The notes below the pieces were generated by a model. It did not search any database. It was not told where the DNA came from and saw only the letters and a program-made list of their open reading frames with translations. Shown here in pieces: positions 1 through 7,550 of a stretch of DNA of 11,318 bases. A program made the translations under genes and the position numbers. The DNA lies in contig JAHYJF010000095.1 in the NCBI GenBank assembly GCA_019428955.1, forward strand, positions 1 through 11,318, given 5' to 3'. Positions within the stretch are counted from its first letter, which is position 1. Each line of letters starts with the position of its first letter. Source of the stretch: Burkholderiaceae bacterium (lineage in GTDB: Bacteria > Pseudomonadota > Gammaproteobacteria > Burkholderiales > Burkholderiaceae_E).

Positions 1-2030
1 GCACCGAACTCGCCTTCGACATGCTGGCGCGCTTCCGCCCCAGCGGCGTGCTGGAGCTGACCGCCACGCCCGATCTGGAACGCACGCCCAGCAATGTGCT
101 GCACAGCGTCTCCGCCGCCGAATTGAAGGCGGAGGAAATGATCAAGCTGCCCGTGGTGCTCGAGACCGAGCCGAACTGGCAGCAGTGTCTGGCCGACGCC
201 ATTGGCCGGCGCGATGCCCTGCACAAGCTGGCCGATGAGGAACGCCGCGCGGGCGCTGATTACTTGCGGCCGATCGTCCTGATTCAGTCCGAACCCCGCC
301 GCGCCGGGGTGGAAACACTGGATTTCGAGAAGGTTCGCCAGGAGCTGATCAGCAACCATGGCATCCCGGCCGGCGAGATCGTGGTCGCCACGGGTGAGGA
401 AAAGGGCCTGGAGCAGATCGACGCCGACTATAAGCTGGGCATTGCCGACCCGGCCTGCCCGGTCAAGTTCGTCATCACCCAGAAGGCGCTGGCCGAGGGC
501 TGGGACTGCCCGTTCGCCTACATCCTGGTGAGCATGGCCTCGTTGTCATCGGCCACAGCGGTGGAGCAGTTGCTCGGGCGCGTACTGCGCCAACCCGGTG
601 CCAGCCATCGGCAGGCCAAGGCCCTGAATCAGTCCTATGCCTTCGTGGTGTCGCGCAACTTTGCCGAGACGGCGGGTGCGCTGCGTGACCGCCTGGTGGC
701 GGGCGCCGGCTTCGAACGACGCGAGGTGACCGAGTTCGTCACCGCCGCCAAGGCCGAGCAGGCGCGACTGGATCTGGAAGCTCACGCCGGGCGTGTCGTG
801 GTTCGGCCGGTGGCGATTACGCTGACCGAGAAACCCGACCTCAGGAGCGTGCCGAAGCCGGTGCGCGACAAGGTGAGCTGGGACGGCAAACTCAACACCC
901 TGACCATCAGCACACCACTGACCGAGGACGAGGCGGAAGTCCTCAAGGCCTCTGTGAGCTCAGAAACCGCTGCCGCCGCGATTGTCGAAGCCGCCGAGAT
1001 CAGCCGCACCACAGCCATCGAGTTCTTCCAGACGCCGGCCGAACTGGGTGAGCGCTTTCGCATCCCGCAACTTGCCTTGAAGGTACAGGGCGAGCCTCAA
1101 TTGTTCGACGACCCGGAGGTGCTGGAGTACCCATGGGATTTGTCCACCTACGACGCCGCACCGACCGGTGATGACCTGACCGCACTGGGTGCCGGCCTGA
1201 AGGTGTCCGAAGGCGGTGAGATCGATGTCGACGATGAGAGCGGCAAGGTCGTTTCACGCTTCCTGCCCGATCTGCAACGCGACCTGGGGCTGGTCTATCA
1301 GCCCGAGAACTGGGACGAGGTGCGCCTTGCCACCTGGCTCTGCCGCAACCTGCCCGAGCCTTCACTCACCCACGCCAGCAAGCAGGCCTTTGTAGCCAAG
1401 TGGCTGACCGAACTGCTACGTCGGGATGGCTTCACGCTGGCTCGCGCCAATCTGCAGAAATTCCTGATCCGCAATCTGCTGGAAGCGCGCATCCGGGATC
1501 TGCGCAAGCAGGCCGTCCGGAAGGCGTTTCAGCAGACGCTGTTCGGCGACGACGCGGCCTCGCGCGTAGCGGTCACCGATCAGTACGCGTTCGAGTTCCA
1601 CGCGCAGGCCTATGCACCCAGCCGGGACTACGACGGCCGTTTCGGGCACTTCGACTTCCGCAAGCACTTCTACGGGCGCATCGGCGACTTCGACAGCAAG
1701 GAGGAATTCGAATGCGCCTGCTGGCTGGACATTCAGGCGCAGCAGGGGCGCATTCAGTTCTGGGTGCGCAACCTCGTGCGACGAGAAGGCAGTTCGTTCT
1801 TCCTGCAGAAAGCCGATGGTCGCTTCTACCCGGACTTTTTGTGCCAGCTACCCGGTAAGGATAACGAGCCGGGCCCAATCCTGGCCGTTGAGTACAAAGG
1901 CGCGGATCGTTGGGCTGGCGCGGAAGATGACCGGCTGATCGGCGGCCTGTGGGCGAACCTGTCCGAGTGGCGCTGCCGGTTCGTGATGGTGAAGGACAAG
2001 CGGTGGGAGTGGATCGAGGGGAGTTTCTGA
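1..2030 (+). CDS. Type III-like restriction helicase-nuclease, 5'-truncated by window edge
   Basis: The reading frame is already open at base 3 and continues from upstream, so the ATG at base 21 is internal. About 675 residues are visible. Counting from that ATG, helicase motif III (LTATPD) is at residues 13-18, motif V (ALAEGWDCP) near 156-164, and motif VI (EQLLGRVLRQ) at 182-191. These mark the back half of an SF2 ATPase like the Res subunit of type III restriction enzymes. Near the C-terminus, P604-D605 followed by E624-x-K626 forms a PD-(D/E)xK nuclease signature, and the protein ends with KDKRWEWI. Walker A and the DEAD-type box must lie upstream of the window. The likely role is ATP-driven DNA translocation and cleavage in defence. 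The stop overlaps the start of the next gene (TGATG), implying translational coupling. The frame is intact here. Exact family and partner methylase cannot be seen. Confidence 0.85.
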   Translation, partial: TELAFDMLARFRPSGVLELTATPDLERTPSNVLHSVSAAELKAEEMIKLPVVLETEPNWQQCLADAIGRRDALHKLADEERRAGADYLRPIVLIQSEPRRAGVETLDFEKVRQELISNHGIPAGEIVVATGEEKGLEQIDADYKLGIADPACPVKFVITQKALAEGWDCPFAYILVSMASLSSATAVEQLLGRVLRQPGASHRQAKALNQSYAFVVSRNFAETAGALRDRLVAGAGFERREVTEFVTAAKAEQARLDLEAHAGRVVVRPVAITLTEKPDLRSVPKPVRDKVSWDGKLNTLTISTPLTEDEAEVLKASVSSETAAAAIVEAAEISRTTAIEFFQTPAELGERFRIPQLALKVQGEPQLFDDPEVLEYPWDLSTYDAAPTGDDLTALGAGLKVSEGGEIDVDDESGKVVSRFLPDLQRDLGLVYQPENWDEVRLATWLCRNLPEPSLTHASKQAFVAKWLTELLRRDGFTLARANLQKFLIRNLLEARIRDLRKQAVRKAFQQTLFGDDAASRVAVTDQYAFEFHAQAYAPSRDYDGRFGHFDFRKHFYGRIGDFDSKEEFECACWLDIQAQQGRIQFWVRNLVRREGSSFFLQKADGRFYPDFLCQLPGKDNEPGPILAVEYKGADRWAGAEDDRLIGGLWANLSEWRCRFVMVKDKRWEWIEGSF

Positions 2031-3097
2031 TGGCTAAGAAACCGCCAAAGCCCATCAAAAAAACCGATCTCTCCATAGTCCGCTCCTCGGCGGCGGAATA
2101 CCTGACCTTTGTCGCCGCCACCGGTGGCGGAGGCGTTGAGGCCGTGTATGCCGACGAGAGCATCTGGCTGACCCAGAAGATGATGGGGGAGCTCTACGAC
2201 GTCAACGTGCGCACGGTGAATGAGCACCTGAAGAAAATCTTTGCCGACAGCGAGCTGCAGGAAGATTCAGTTATCCGGAAATTCCGGATAACTGCCTCCG
2301 ACGGCAAAAGCTACAACACCCTGCACTACAAGCTCCCCGCCATTATCGCCGTGGGCTACAAGGTCAACTCCGAGCGCGCGGTGCAGTTCCGCAAGTGGGC
2401 CACGGGCGTTATCGAGCAGTTCACCATCAAGGCCTACGTGATGGACGATGAGCGCATCAAGGCCGGCGGTTCCGTCCTCACCGATCAGTATTTCGAAGAG
2501 CAGCTGCAACGCATCCGGGAGATTCGCCTCTCGGAGCGCAAGTTCTACCAGAAGATCACCGACATCTACGCCACGGCAATCGACTACGACGTGACGGCGC
2601 AGGCCACCAAGCGCTTTTTCGCCACGGTGCAAAACAAGCTGCATTGGGCCATTCACGGCCAGACCGCAGCCGAGGTCATCTACCAGCGTGCAGATGCCGG
2701 CAAGGACCACATGGGGCTGACCTCGTGGAAGGATGCGCCCAGCGGCAAGATCCAGAAGTTCGATGTGGTGGTGGCCAAGAACTACCTCACCGAGAGTGAG
2801 ATGGCGCAACTCTCCCGCTTGGTCAATGCCTATCTGGATGTGGCCGAGGACATGGCGCAGCGCAAGATCCCCATGACCATGCAGGACTGGGAAACGCGAC
2901 TGAACCGCTTCATCGAGGCTACTGACCGAGAGGTGCTGCAAGACGCCGGCAAGGTGACGGCGGAAATCGCCAAGGCGCACGCCGAAAGCGAATTCGAAAA
3001 ATATCGCATCGTGCAGGACCGGTTGTTCGAGAGCGACTTTGACCGGGTGCTCAAGCAGATCGAGTCTGCCAGCCCACCAGACAGCGATAAGGAATAG
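2030..3097 (+). CDS. RhuM family protein
   Basis: This 355-residue protein starts at the ATG overlapping the previous stop. It is preceded by the purine-rich stretch GAGGGGAG at about 2016-2023; an in-frame start further upstream would overlap the helicase gene and is not needed. Residues about 37-130 carry the RhuM hallmark domain: a helix-turn-helix-like part (IWLTQKMMGELYDVNVRTVNEHLKKIF), a variable linker, then LHYKLPAIIAVGYKVNSERAVQFRKWAT. The C-terminal two thirds is helical and charged, without the Fic motif seen in the paralogue at 5507. RhuM proteins were named from a Salmonella pathogenicity island but are common beside restriction genes; their biochemical role is not established. 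A DNA-binding or regulatory role for the N-terminal domain is inference. A perfect 27-bp inverted repeat lies in codons 80-89. The next gene follows after 5 bp. Confidence 0.88.
   Translation: MAKKPPKPIKKTDLSIVRSSAAEYLTFVAATGGGGVEAVYADESIWLTQKMMGELYDVNVRTVNEHLKKIFADSELQEDSVIRKFRITASDGKSYNTLHYKLPAIIAVGYKVNSERAVQFRKWATGVIEQFTIKAYVMDDERIKAGGSVLTDQYFEEQLQRIREIRLSERKFYQKITDIYATAIDYDVTAQATKRFFATVQNKLHWAIHGQTAAEVIYQRADAGKDHMGLTSWKDAPSGKIQKFDVVVAKNYLTESEMAQLSRLVNAYLDVAEDMAQRKIPMTMQDWETRLNRFIEATDREVLQDAGKVTAEIAKAHAESEFEKYRIVQDRLFESDFDRVLKQIESASPPDSDKE
2268..2294. repeat. Perfect inverted repeat inside the RhuM coding sequence
   Basis: The arms are CAGTTATCCGGAA (2268-2280) and TTCCGGATAACTG (2282-2294), 13 bp each around a single central A. 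In frame they encode V-I-R-K-F-R-I-T. A second, different perfect inverted repeat occupies the same aligned codons of the RhuM-Fic gene at 5675-5709. Confidence 0.97.
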
Positions 3098-3102
3098 GCC
3101 CG

Positions 3103-3558
3103 GTGGCCACGAAGAAGAGCGCGCCCGGTTGGAGCGATGTCAAAACCAAGCTCAGCGACTTCGATCGTGCTGCCCTGATCGGTCTGGTGCAGGACCTGTA
3201 CGCGGCCAGCAAGGACAACCAGGCGTTCCTGCACGCGCGCTTCGCGCTGGGCGACGACGTGCTGAAACCATACAAGGCCACCATAGACCGCTGGCTCTGG
3301 CCGGATGTGTTCAAGAATCAGGACACCTCAGTGGCCAAGGCCAAGAAAGCCATCTCAGACTACAAGAAGGCCATCGGCCAGCCGGAGGGGCTGGCTGAAC
3401 TCATGGTGTTCTACTGCGAACGCGCAGCCGGCTTCAGCAATGATGTCGGCTTGCAGGACGAGGGTTACTTTGATGCGTTGGTCCGGATGTTCGGGCAGGC
3501 GCTGAAGACCATCGATGGGCTACCTGTTGGCGCCGAGCGAAAACTGACCCACTTTTAG
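3103..3558 (+). pseudogene. DUF6155-like protein, 3' end removed by IS insertion
   Basis: The gene starts with GTG at 3103, 9 bases after an AAGGAA ribosome-binding site (3088-3093) that overlaps the end of the RhuM gene, so the two are probably co-transcribed. The host-derived part runs to base 3524, about 140 residues. The last 11 codons (…GAERKLTHF) are read from the left end of the IS element and are not native. The protein is soluble and mostly helical, with segments such as VQDLYAASKDNQAFLHARFALG and ELMVFYCERAAGFSNDVG. I recognise it as resembling DUF6155 proteins found near restriction systems. Its function is unknown. From memory the family continues beyond this point, so a C-terminal segment is probably lost, but the truncated product could still fold. 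Confidence 0.7.
3525..3552 (+). repeat. Left terminal inverted repeat of the IS21-family element
   Basis: It starts TGTTGGCGCCGAG and ends CTGACCCAC. It matches the reverse complement of 5058-5085 at 24 of 28 bases. An inner copy of the TGACCCA motif lies at about 3578-3586. Confidence 0.88.
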
Positions 3559-3631
3559 AGGTTCTGCCGATCCAAAATTGACCCAGGTGTTCTACTGGCT
3601 CCGCCTAATTTTTGGGCAGGAGCAATAAAAG

Positions 3632-4084
3632 GTGATCACCATGGAAATGTTGGGAAGAATCAGACGGATGCATCTGCGCGACAAGATGTCGCTGCATGCC
3701 ATTGCCAAGCAGACTGGCTTGTCGCGCAACACGCTCAGGAGGTGGCTCAGGGAGCCCGATGAGGCGGCAGTGCCGAGATACCAGCGCGCCCTGGGCACGG
3801 GCAAGCTAAGCGCGTTTCATGCGGCGCTGGTACTTGCCGCCGTGCCCACGGCGGGGCTGGATGCCGTGCTGGTGGCGGTGGAATTGGCCATCGAGTCGGG
3901 CGCGCTCAGCGCCGAACACGTTCTCAATGTGCTGGCCCGGCTCAACGCCACGCCGAGGCCGCAATCGGTGCAAACCACCTTGCAACTCAAGGAGGCGCCG
4001 CTGGCCAACACCAGCCGCTACGACCGCCTGCGCAGTGCGGTGGATGTGGCCGGCAACGCCGTGGAGGTCCGCCATGCGCAGTGA
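3632..4084 (+). pseudogene. istA: IstA transposase with the catalytic core deleted in frame
   Basis: The 150 residues begin with the IstA DNA-binding N-terminus (MLGRIRRMHLRDKMSLHAIAK…TGLSRNTLRRWLREP, a helix-turn-helix). Around residues 62-70 (near base 3820-3840) they jump directly to the IstA C-terminal tail (VELAIESGALSAEHVLNVLARLN… to …VEVRHAQ). IstA is normally about 500 residues, so roughly 350 residues with the DDE catalytic triad and central fold are missing, while the frame is preserved. The GTG at 3632 is preceded by AGGAG at 3618-3622; the ATG at 3641 is an alternative. The remnant could still bind the element's ends but cannot catalyse transposition. Its last codons overlap the start of istB by 11 bases. 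Confidence 0.88.
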
Positions 4085-4880
4085 TTTCATCACCGAGCTC
4101 AAGGAACTGCGCCTACGCGGCATGGTGGTGGCTTGGGAAGATTTAACGGCCCGGGGGGACACGGGAATCGCGTCCTCAAAGTGGTTGATCGAGCACTTGC
4201 TGGAGGCCGAACACACCTACCGTGCGATGGCTTCGGTGAGCCATCAGATGAAGGCGGCCAAGTTCCCGCTGCACCGGGACCTGGCCGGGTTTGACTTTGC
4301 CTCGTCCAAGGTAGATGAAGACTTGGTCGGGCGGCTCGCCACGCTGGAGTTCAGCGACAGCGCGCAAAACGTGGTGCTCATCGGTGGGCCGGGCACGGGG
4401 AAAACGCATTTGGCGACCGCCATTGCTGTGTCGGGAATCGCCTCGCAAGGCAAGCGCGTGCGGTTCTACTCCACGGTCGATCTGGTCAACCTGCTGGAGC
4501 AGGAAAAGGCTCAAGGCAAGGCGGGGCGAATTGCACAGTCTTTGATGCGCATGGACGTCGTCATTCTCGATGAGCTGGGGTACCTCCCATTCAGCCAGGC
4601 CGGCGGCGCCTTGTTGTTCCACTTGCTCTCAAAACTCTACGAAAACACCAGCGTGGTCATCACTACCAACCTGAGCTTCTCCGAGTGGTCGGCCGTGTTT
4701 GTTGACCCCAAGATGACGACGGCGTTACTGGATCGGCTGACCCATCACTGTCACATCGTGGAGACCGGAAACGAGTCATACCGTTTCCAGCACAGCACCA
4801 TGGCGGCCAAGTCGCGCATCAAAGCGCGCGAGCAAAAGCGCAAGGGCCTCAACGCCGCAGCGGCACACGAACCATTCTGA
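4074..4880 (+). CDS. istB: IstB AAA+ ATPase, IS21-family transposition helper
   Basis: This 268-residue protein has the usual length for IstB. Walker A is GGPGTGKT at residues 104-111, Walker B is VVILDELGYLP at 162-172, and the sensor region VVITTNLSFSEW follows. IstB loads on target DNA and activates IstA for strand transfer. The ATG at 4074 is chosen over upstream in-frame starts because GGAGG lies at 4063-4067 with 6-base spacing and the IstB N-terminus (MRSDFITELKELRLRGM) begins there. The gene is intact, but its partner istA lacks the DDE domain, so the element can only move if a full-length IstA is supplied from another copy. Confidence 0.95.
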   Translation: MRSDFITELKELRLRGMVVAWEDLTARGDTGIASSKWLIEHLLEAEHTYRAMASVSHQMKAAKFPLHRDLAGFDFASSKVDEDLVGRLATLEFSDSAQNVVLIGGPGTGKTHLATAIAVSGIASQGKRVRFYSTVDLVNLLEQEKAQGKAGRIAQSLMRMDVVILDELGYLPFSQAGGALLFHLLSKLYENTSVVITTNLSFSEWSAVFVDPKMTTALLDRLTHHCHIVETGNESYRFQHSTMAAKSRIKAREQKRKGLNAAAAHEPF

Positions 4881-4886
4881 GCGCCG

Positions 4887-4936
4887 GCAAGGGGGAAATC
4901 CGCTACGGGCTACGCCCTTCGCGCCTTCCCCCTTGC
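4887..4936 (+). terminator. Stem-loop after istB, possible terminator
   Basis: Arms GCAAGGGGGAA (4887-4897) and TTCCCCCTTGC (4926-4936) are perfectly complementary over 11 bp. The 28-base loop can itself fold (GGGC-TAC-GCCC). It begins 6 bases after the istB stop. There is no strong T-run, so it may instead be a structural or protective hairpin of the element. Confidence 0.45.
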
Positions 4937-5057
4937 TTGCTTCCAAGCCATAACCACCAAGACAGGGGAACGTCAAAACCATTCATTGAGTACACTTATC
5001 CACAGTTGCCGATTCAAAAAGCAGCTACCCGCCCTGGGTCAATATTCAATCGGCAGG

Positions 5058-5085
5058 GTGGGTCAATATTCGATCGGCGCCGACA
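5058..5085 (-). repeat. Right terminal inverted repeat of the IS21-family element
   Basis: It reads GTGGGTCAATATTCG… to …GGCGCCGACA on the plus strand. With the inner copy CCTGGGTCAATATTC… at 5033-5056 it forms a tandem pair of direct repeats, mirroring the two repeats at the left end. Confidence 0.88.
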
Positions 5086-5368
5086 CTCAGAGGCAATGCA
5101 GGAAGAAGTGCTCAAGCATGTAACGGGATCAACCGGCAGCCGCCAGCGTGCGCAACCATCCCAGATTGCAAGAGTCGATGTGCTTTTGCCGCAAGCAGGC
5201 ATTTTGACGGCGTTCAACTGTCAGGCTGCGTCGATCCTAAAAGCTGTCACTGAAAACCAGTTCGAATCCAAGAGCCTCGCTCAACTCCGCGACACCCTGC
5301 TGCCCAAACTAATCTCCGGCGAGCTGCGCATTGCCGATGCCGAGAAATTCATGGAGCGCGTGGCATGA
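5086..5368 (+). pseudogene. hsdS: Type I restriction specificity subunit (HsdS), C-terminal fragment
   Basis: The frame enters directly from the IS right end, and the native part starts at about 5086 with …EAMQEEVLKHVTGSTGSRQRAQ. It continues through ARVDVLLPQ and the long helical spacer ending QLRDTLLPKLISGELRIADAE, which is the characteristic C-terminus of HsdS after the second target-recognition domain. About 93 residues of an expected 400 or so remain, so both target-recognition domains are essentially gone and the fragment cannot give sequence specificity. No matching N-terminal part lies on the other side of the IS, so this is a deletion rather than a simple interruption. Its TGA overlaps the ATG of the next small frame (ATGA). 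Confidence 0.85.
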
Positions 5369-5514
5369 CCCGCATCCCCGTCAACCCCGAGCTGCTGACC
5401 TGGGCGCACAAGCGCGCCTGCCTGCCCGGCAGGCAGGCCGGGCTGGAGTCGCTCGCGCTGGCGGGACCACTGCATTCAGGAGCAACAACGCCCGAGGAAG
5501 GGGCCCATGAGTAG
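5365..5514 (+). pseudogene. Short remnant resembling the N-terminus of an ImmA/IrrE-type protein
   Basis: An open frame of 49 codons starts at an ATG overlapping the hsdS stop and begins MTRIPVNPELLTWAHKRA. This resembles the opening of XRE/ImmA-IrrE (metallopeptidase-like) proteins often encoded next to restriction genes. It is interrupted after the first 17-18 residues by the 21-bp palindromic insert (5417-5437). It then reads GLESLALAGPL, briefly continues the family-like pattern, and ends shortly after at TAG inside the start of the RhuM-Fic gene. Removing the insert restores KRAGLESLAL. Most of the original gene, including any HExxH motif, is absent. The family assignment is from memory of the N-terminal pattern and is tentative. 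Confidence 0.5.
5417..5437. repeat. 21-bp palindromic insert, copy 1
   Basis: Arms CCTGCCTGCC (5417-5426) and GGCAGGCAGG (5428-5437) surround one C. Excising exactly these 21 bases restores K-R-A-G-L-E in the ImmA-like remnant. A near-identical 21-bp copy sits in hsdR at 8311-8331. Confidence 0.85.
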
Positions 5515-6274
5515 CATCGTGATCTTCGAATCCGGCGATCAGCCGGTACAGGTGCGGCTGGAGGGGGAAACCGTCTGGCTGAGCCTTCAGCAGTTGGCCG
5601 AACTGTTCGAGAGGGACAAGTCGGTCATCGCCCGGCACCTGAAGAATATCTTTGATGCCAACGAGTTGGAACGTGCGGCAGTTGTTGCAAAAAATGCAAC
5701 AACTGCCGCTGACGGCAAGACCTACCAGGTAGAGTATTTCAACCTCGACGTCATCATCTCCGTCGGCTATCGGGTCAATTCCACCCGCGCCACCCGCTTC
5801 CGCCAGTGGGCCACCCGCATGCTGCGTCAGCATCTGGTTGAAGGCTATACCCTCAACCAACAGCGGCTACGGGAGCGCGGTATCGAGTTCGAGCAGGCGC
5901 TGAATCTGGATGAGGCGCTGGTGGCCATTGCCCAACTCAAGGCGGAGCTGATCGCCAAAGGCGAGGCCACGGAACTCTTCGGCCAGTTGCGCGGCGATGG
6001 CCTGGCCTCGGCCATCGCCACCATCGAGCAGGACTTTGGCGACGAGCTGTTCTACCCCAACGTCGCCAGCCGGGCGGCGCATCTGCTGTATTTCGTGATC
6101 AAGAACCGCCCGCTGGCCGATGGCAACAAGCGCACCGGCTCTTTCCTGTTCCTGTGGTATCTGCGCCTGAACCAGCACCTGCTGGCGCGGTCCGTGGAGC
6201 AGCTGGTCAACGACAACACCCTGGTGGCGCTGGCGCTGCTGGTGGCGAGAGCAAGCCGGAGCAAAAGGAATTGA
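5507..6274 (+). CDS. RhuM-Fic fusion protein, C-terminus frameshifted, degenerate Fic motif
   Basis: The 255-residue frame starts at an ATG with GAGGAAGGGG (5494-5503) in front. Residues 20-105 form the same RhuM domain as the gene at 2030 (VWLSLQQLAELFERDKSVIARHLKNIF … FNLDVIISVGYRVNSTRATRFRQWAT). Residues about 135-245 form a Fic/Doc-like domain with RPLADGNKRTG at 201-211. Canonical Fic proteins have His at the position of R201 and Phe at L203; the rest of the loop (DGNKR) is kept. Without that His, AMP transfer by the classical mechanism is unlikely. At 6245-6247 one G appears to be missing (GTG GC-GAG): restoring it continues as AESKPEQKELMVKLVEHFVLL and ends at the TGA at 6334-6336, which overlaps the hsdR start. 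The ancestral protein was then about 276 residues. Such genes often sit between hsdS and hsdR. The palindrome is in codons 57-68. Confidence 0.82.
   Translation: MSSIVIFESGDQPVQVRLEGETVWLSLQQLAELFERDKSVIARHLKNIFDANELERAAVVAKNATTAADGKTYQVEYFNLDVIISVGYRVNSTRATRFRQWATRMLRQHLVEGYTLNQQRLRERGIEFEQALNLDEALVAIAQLKAELIAKGEATELFGQLRGDGLASAIATIEQDFGDELFYPNVASRAAHLLYFVIKNRPLADGNKRTGSFLFLWYLRLNQHLLARSVEQLVNDNTLVALALLVARASRSKRN
5675..5709. repeat. Perfect inverted repeat inside the RhuM-Fic coding sequence
   Basis: Arms GCGGCAGTTGTTGCA (5675-5689) and TGCAACAACTGCCGC (5695-5709) are 15 bp each and perfectly complementary, with an AAAAA loop. The core encodes V-V-A-K-N-A-T-T, aligned codon for codon with the palindrome at 2268-2294. 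Confidence 0.97.
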
Positions 6275-7550
6275 TGGTGAAGCTGGTGGAACATTTTGTA
6301 CTGCTAAAAGACAGTGCCAACGCAGGGGGCATCTGATGGCTTTTCTCTCCGAAGCCCAACTCGAAACCGCGCTGCTCTCGCAGCTTGCCGGGCTGGGCTT
6401 CGCCTGCGCCTCGGACGAGGTCATCGGCCCTGACGGCAAGCAGCCGGAGCGGGAGGCCTACGACGAAGTGGTGCTCAAGGCGCGACTCACCGCCGCCGTG
6501 GCGCGCCTGAACCCGTCGCTGCCACCCGAGGCGCAGGCCGACGCCGTTCGCCGCCTGACGCAGTCGGAACTGCCCAAGCTGCTGGAGGAGAACCGCCGCA
6601 TCCACCGGCTGCTGACCGAAGGCGCGGATGTTGAGTACTACGCCGAGGACGGCACGCTGACGGCGGGCAAGGTGCGGCTGATCGACTTCGAGCGTCCCGC
6701 CCACAACGACTGGCTCGCGGTGCAGCAGTTCACGGTGGTGGCTGGCCAGGCCAAGCGTCGGCCGGACGTGGTGGTATTTGTCAACGGCCTGGCGCTGGCG
6801 GTGATCGAACTCAAGGCGCCCGGCGGCGAGAACGCGACGCTGGCCGGCGCCTTCAATCAACTCCAGACCTACAAACAGCAGATCCCGGCGCTGTTTCGCA
6901 GCAATGCGCTGCTGGTGACCTCCGACGGTCTGTCGGCGCGGGTCGGCTCGCTGTCGGCGGATCAGGAGCGCTTCATGCCCTGGCGCACCACCGACGGCAC
7001 CCGGATCGAGCCCAAGGGAATGCCGGAGATGGCCACGCTGATCGAGGGCGTGTTCGAGCAGGGGCGCTTCCTCGATCTGTTGCGCCACTTCACCGTGTTC
7101 GGCGAAACCAGTGGCGGGCTGATCAAGATCATCGCCGGCTACCATCAGTACCACGCCGTAAAGAAAGCCGTGATCTCGACACTGCGGGCGAGCCAGCACC
7201 CCGACCAGCCAAGAGCGGCCGAGGCCCCGGCCGTCTACGGGCTGCCCAGCTTCAAGGACCAACCGCCGGGCGACCACAAGGCCGGGGTGATCTGGCACAC
7301 CCAGGGCTCCGGCAAGAGCCTGCTGATGGCCTTCTACGCGGGCCTCCTGGTGTTCGACCCGCGCATGGCCAATCCCACGCTGGTGGTGCTCACCGACCGC
7401 AATGATCTGGACGACCAGCTCTTTGCGACCTTCGCCATGTGCGAGGACCTGCTGCGCCAAACCCCGGTGCAGGCCCATGACCGCGAGCACCTGCGCACCC
7501 TGCTCAACCGCGCCTCCGGCGGCGTGATCTTTACCACCCTGCAGAAATTC

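Larger units (their letters stand above)
3525..5085 (+). mobile_element. IS21-family insertion sequence, internally deleted
   Basis: The element is bounded by TG…CA termini with 28-bp imperfect inverted repeats (24 of 28 identical). It carries an istA remnant and an intact istB in the usual order with overlapping frames. A second, inner repeat pair at 3564-3587 and 5033-5056 matches at 21 of 24 positions in inverted orientation, the multiple-end-repeat layout typical of IS21 elements. At 1561 bp it is about 1 kb shorter than usual for the family, which matches the missing istA centre. The bases flanking it (left …GGGCTACC, right CTCAGAGG…) show no 4-8 bp target duplication, and the genes on the two sides are unrelated. 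This points to a recombination or adjacent deletion after insertion. Confidence 0.92.

Noticed and set aside
4996..5004. TTATCCACA, a perfect DnaA box
   Set aside because: It is a single site inside the IS right end with no cluster, AT-rich unwinding region or replication gene nearby, so chance is the best explanation.
4937..5085. Upstream extension of the hsdS fragment frame
   Set aside because: These codons are read from the IS right end and its terminal repeats, so they are not part of HsdS.
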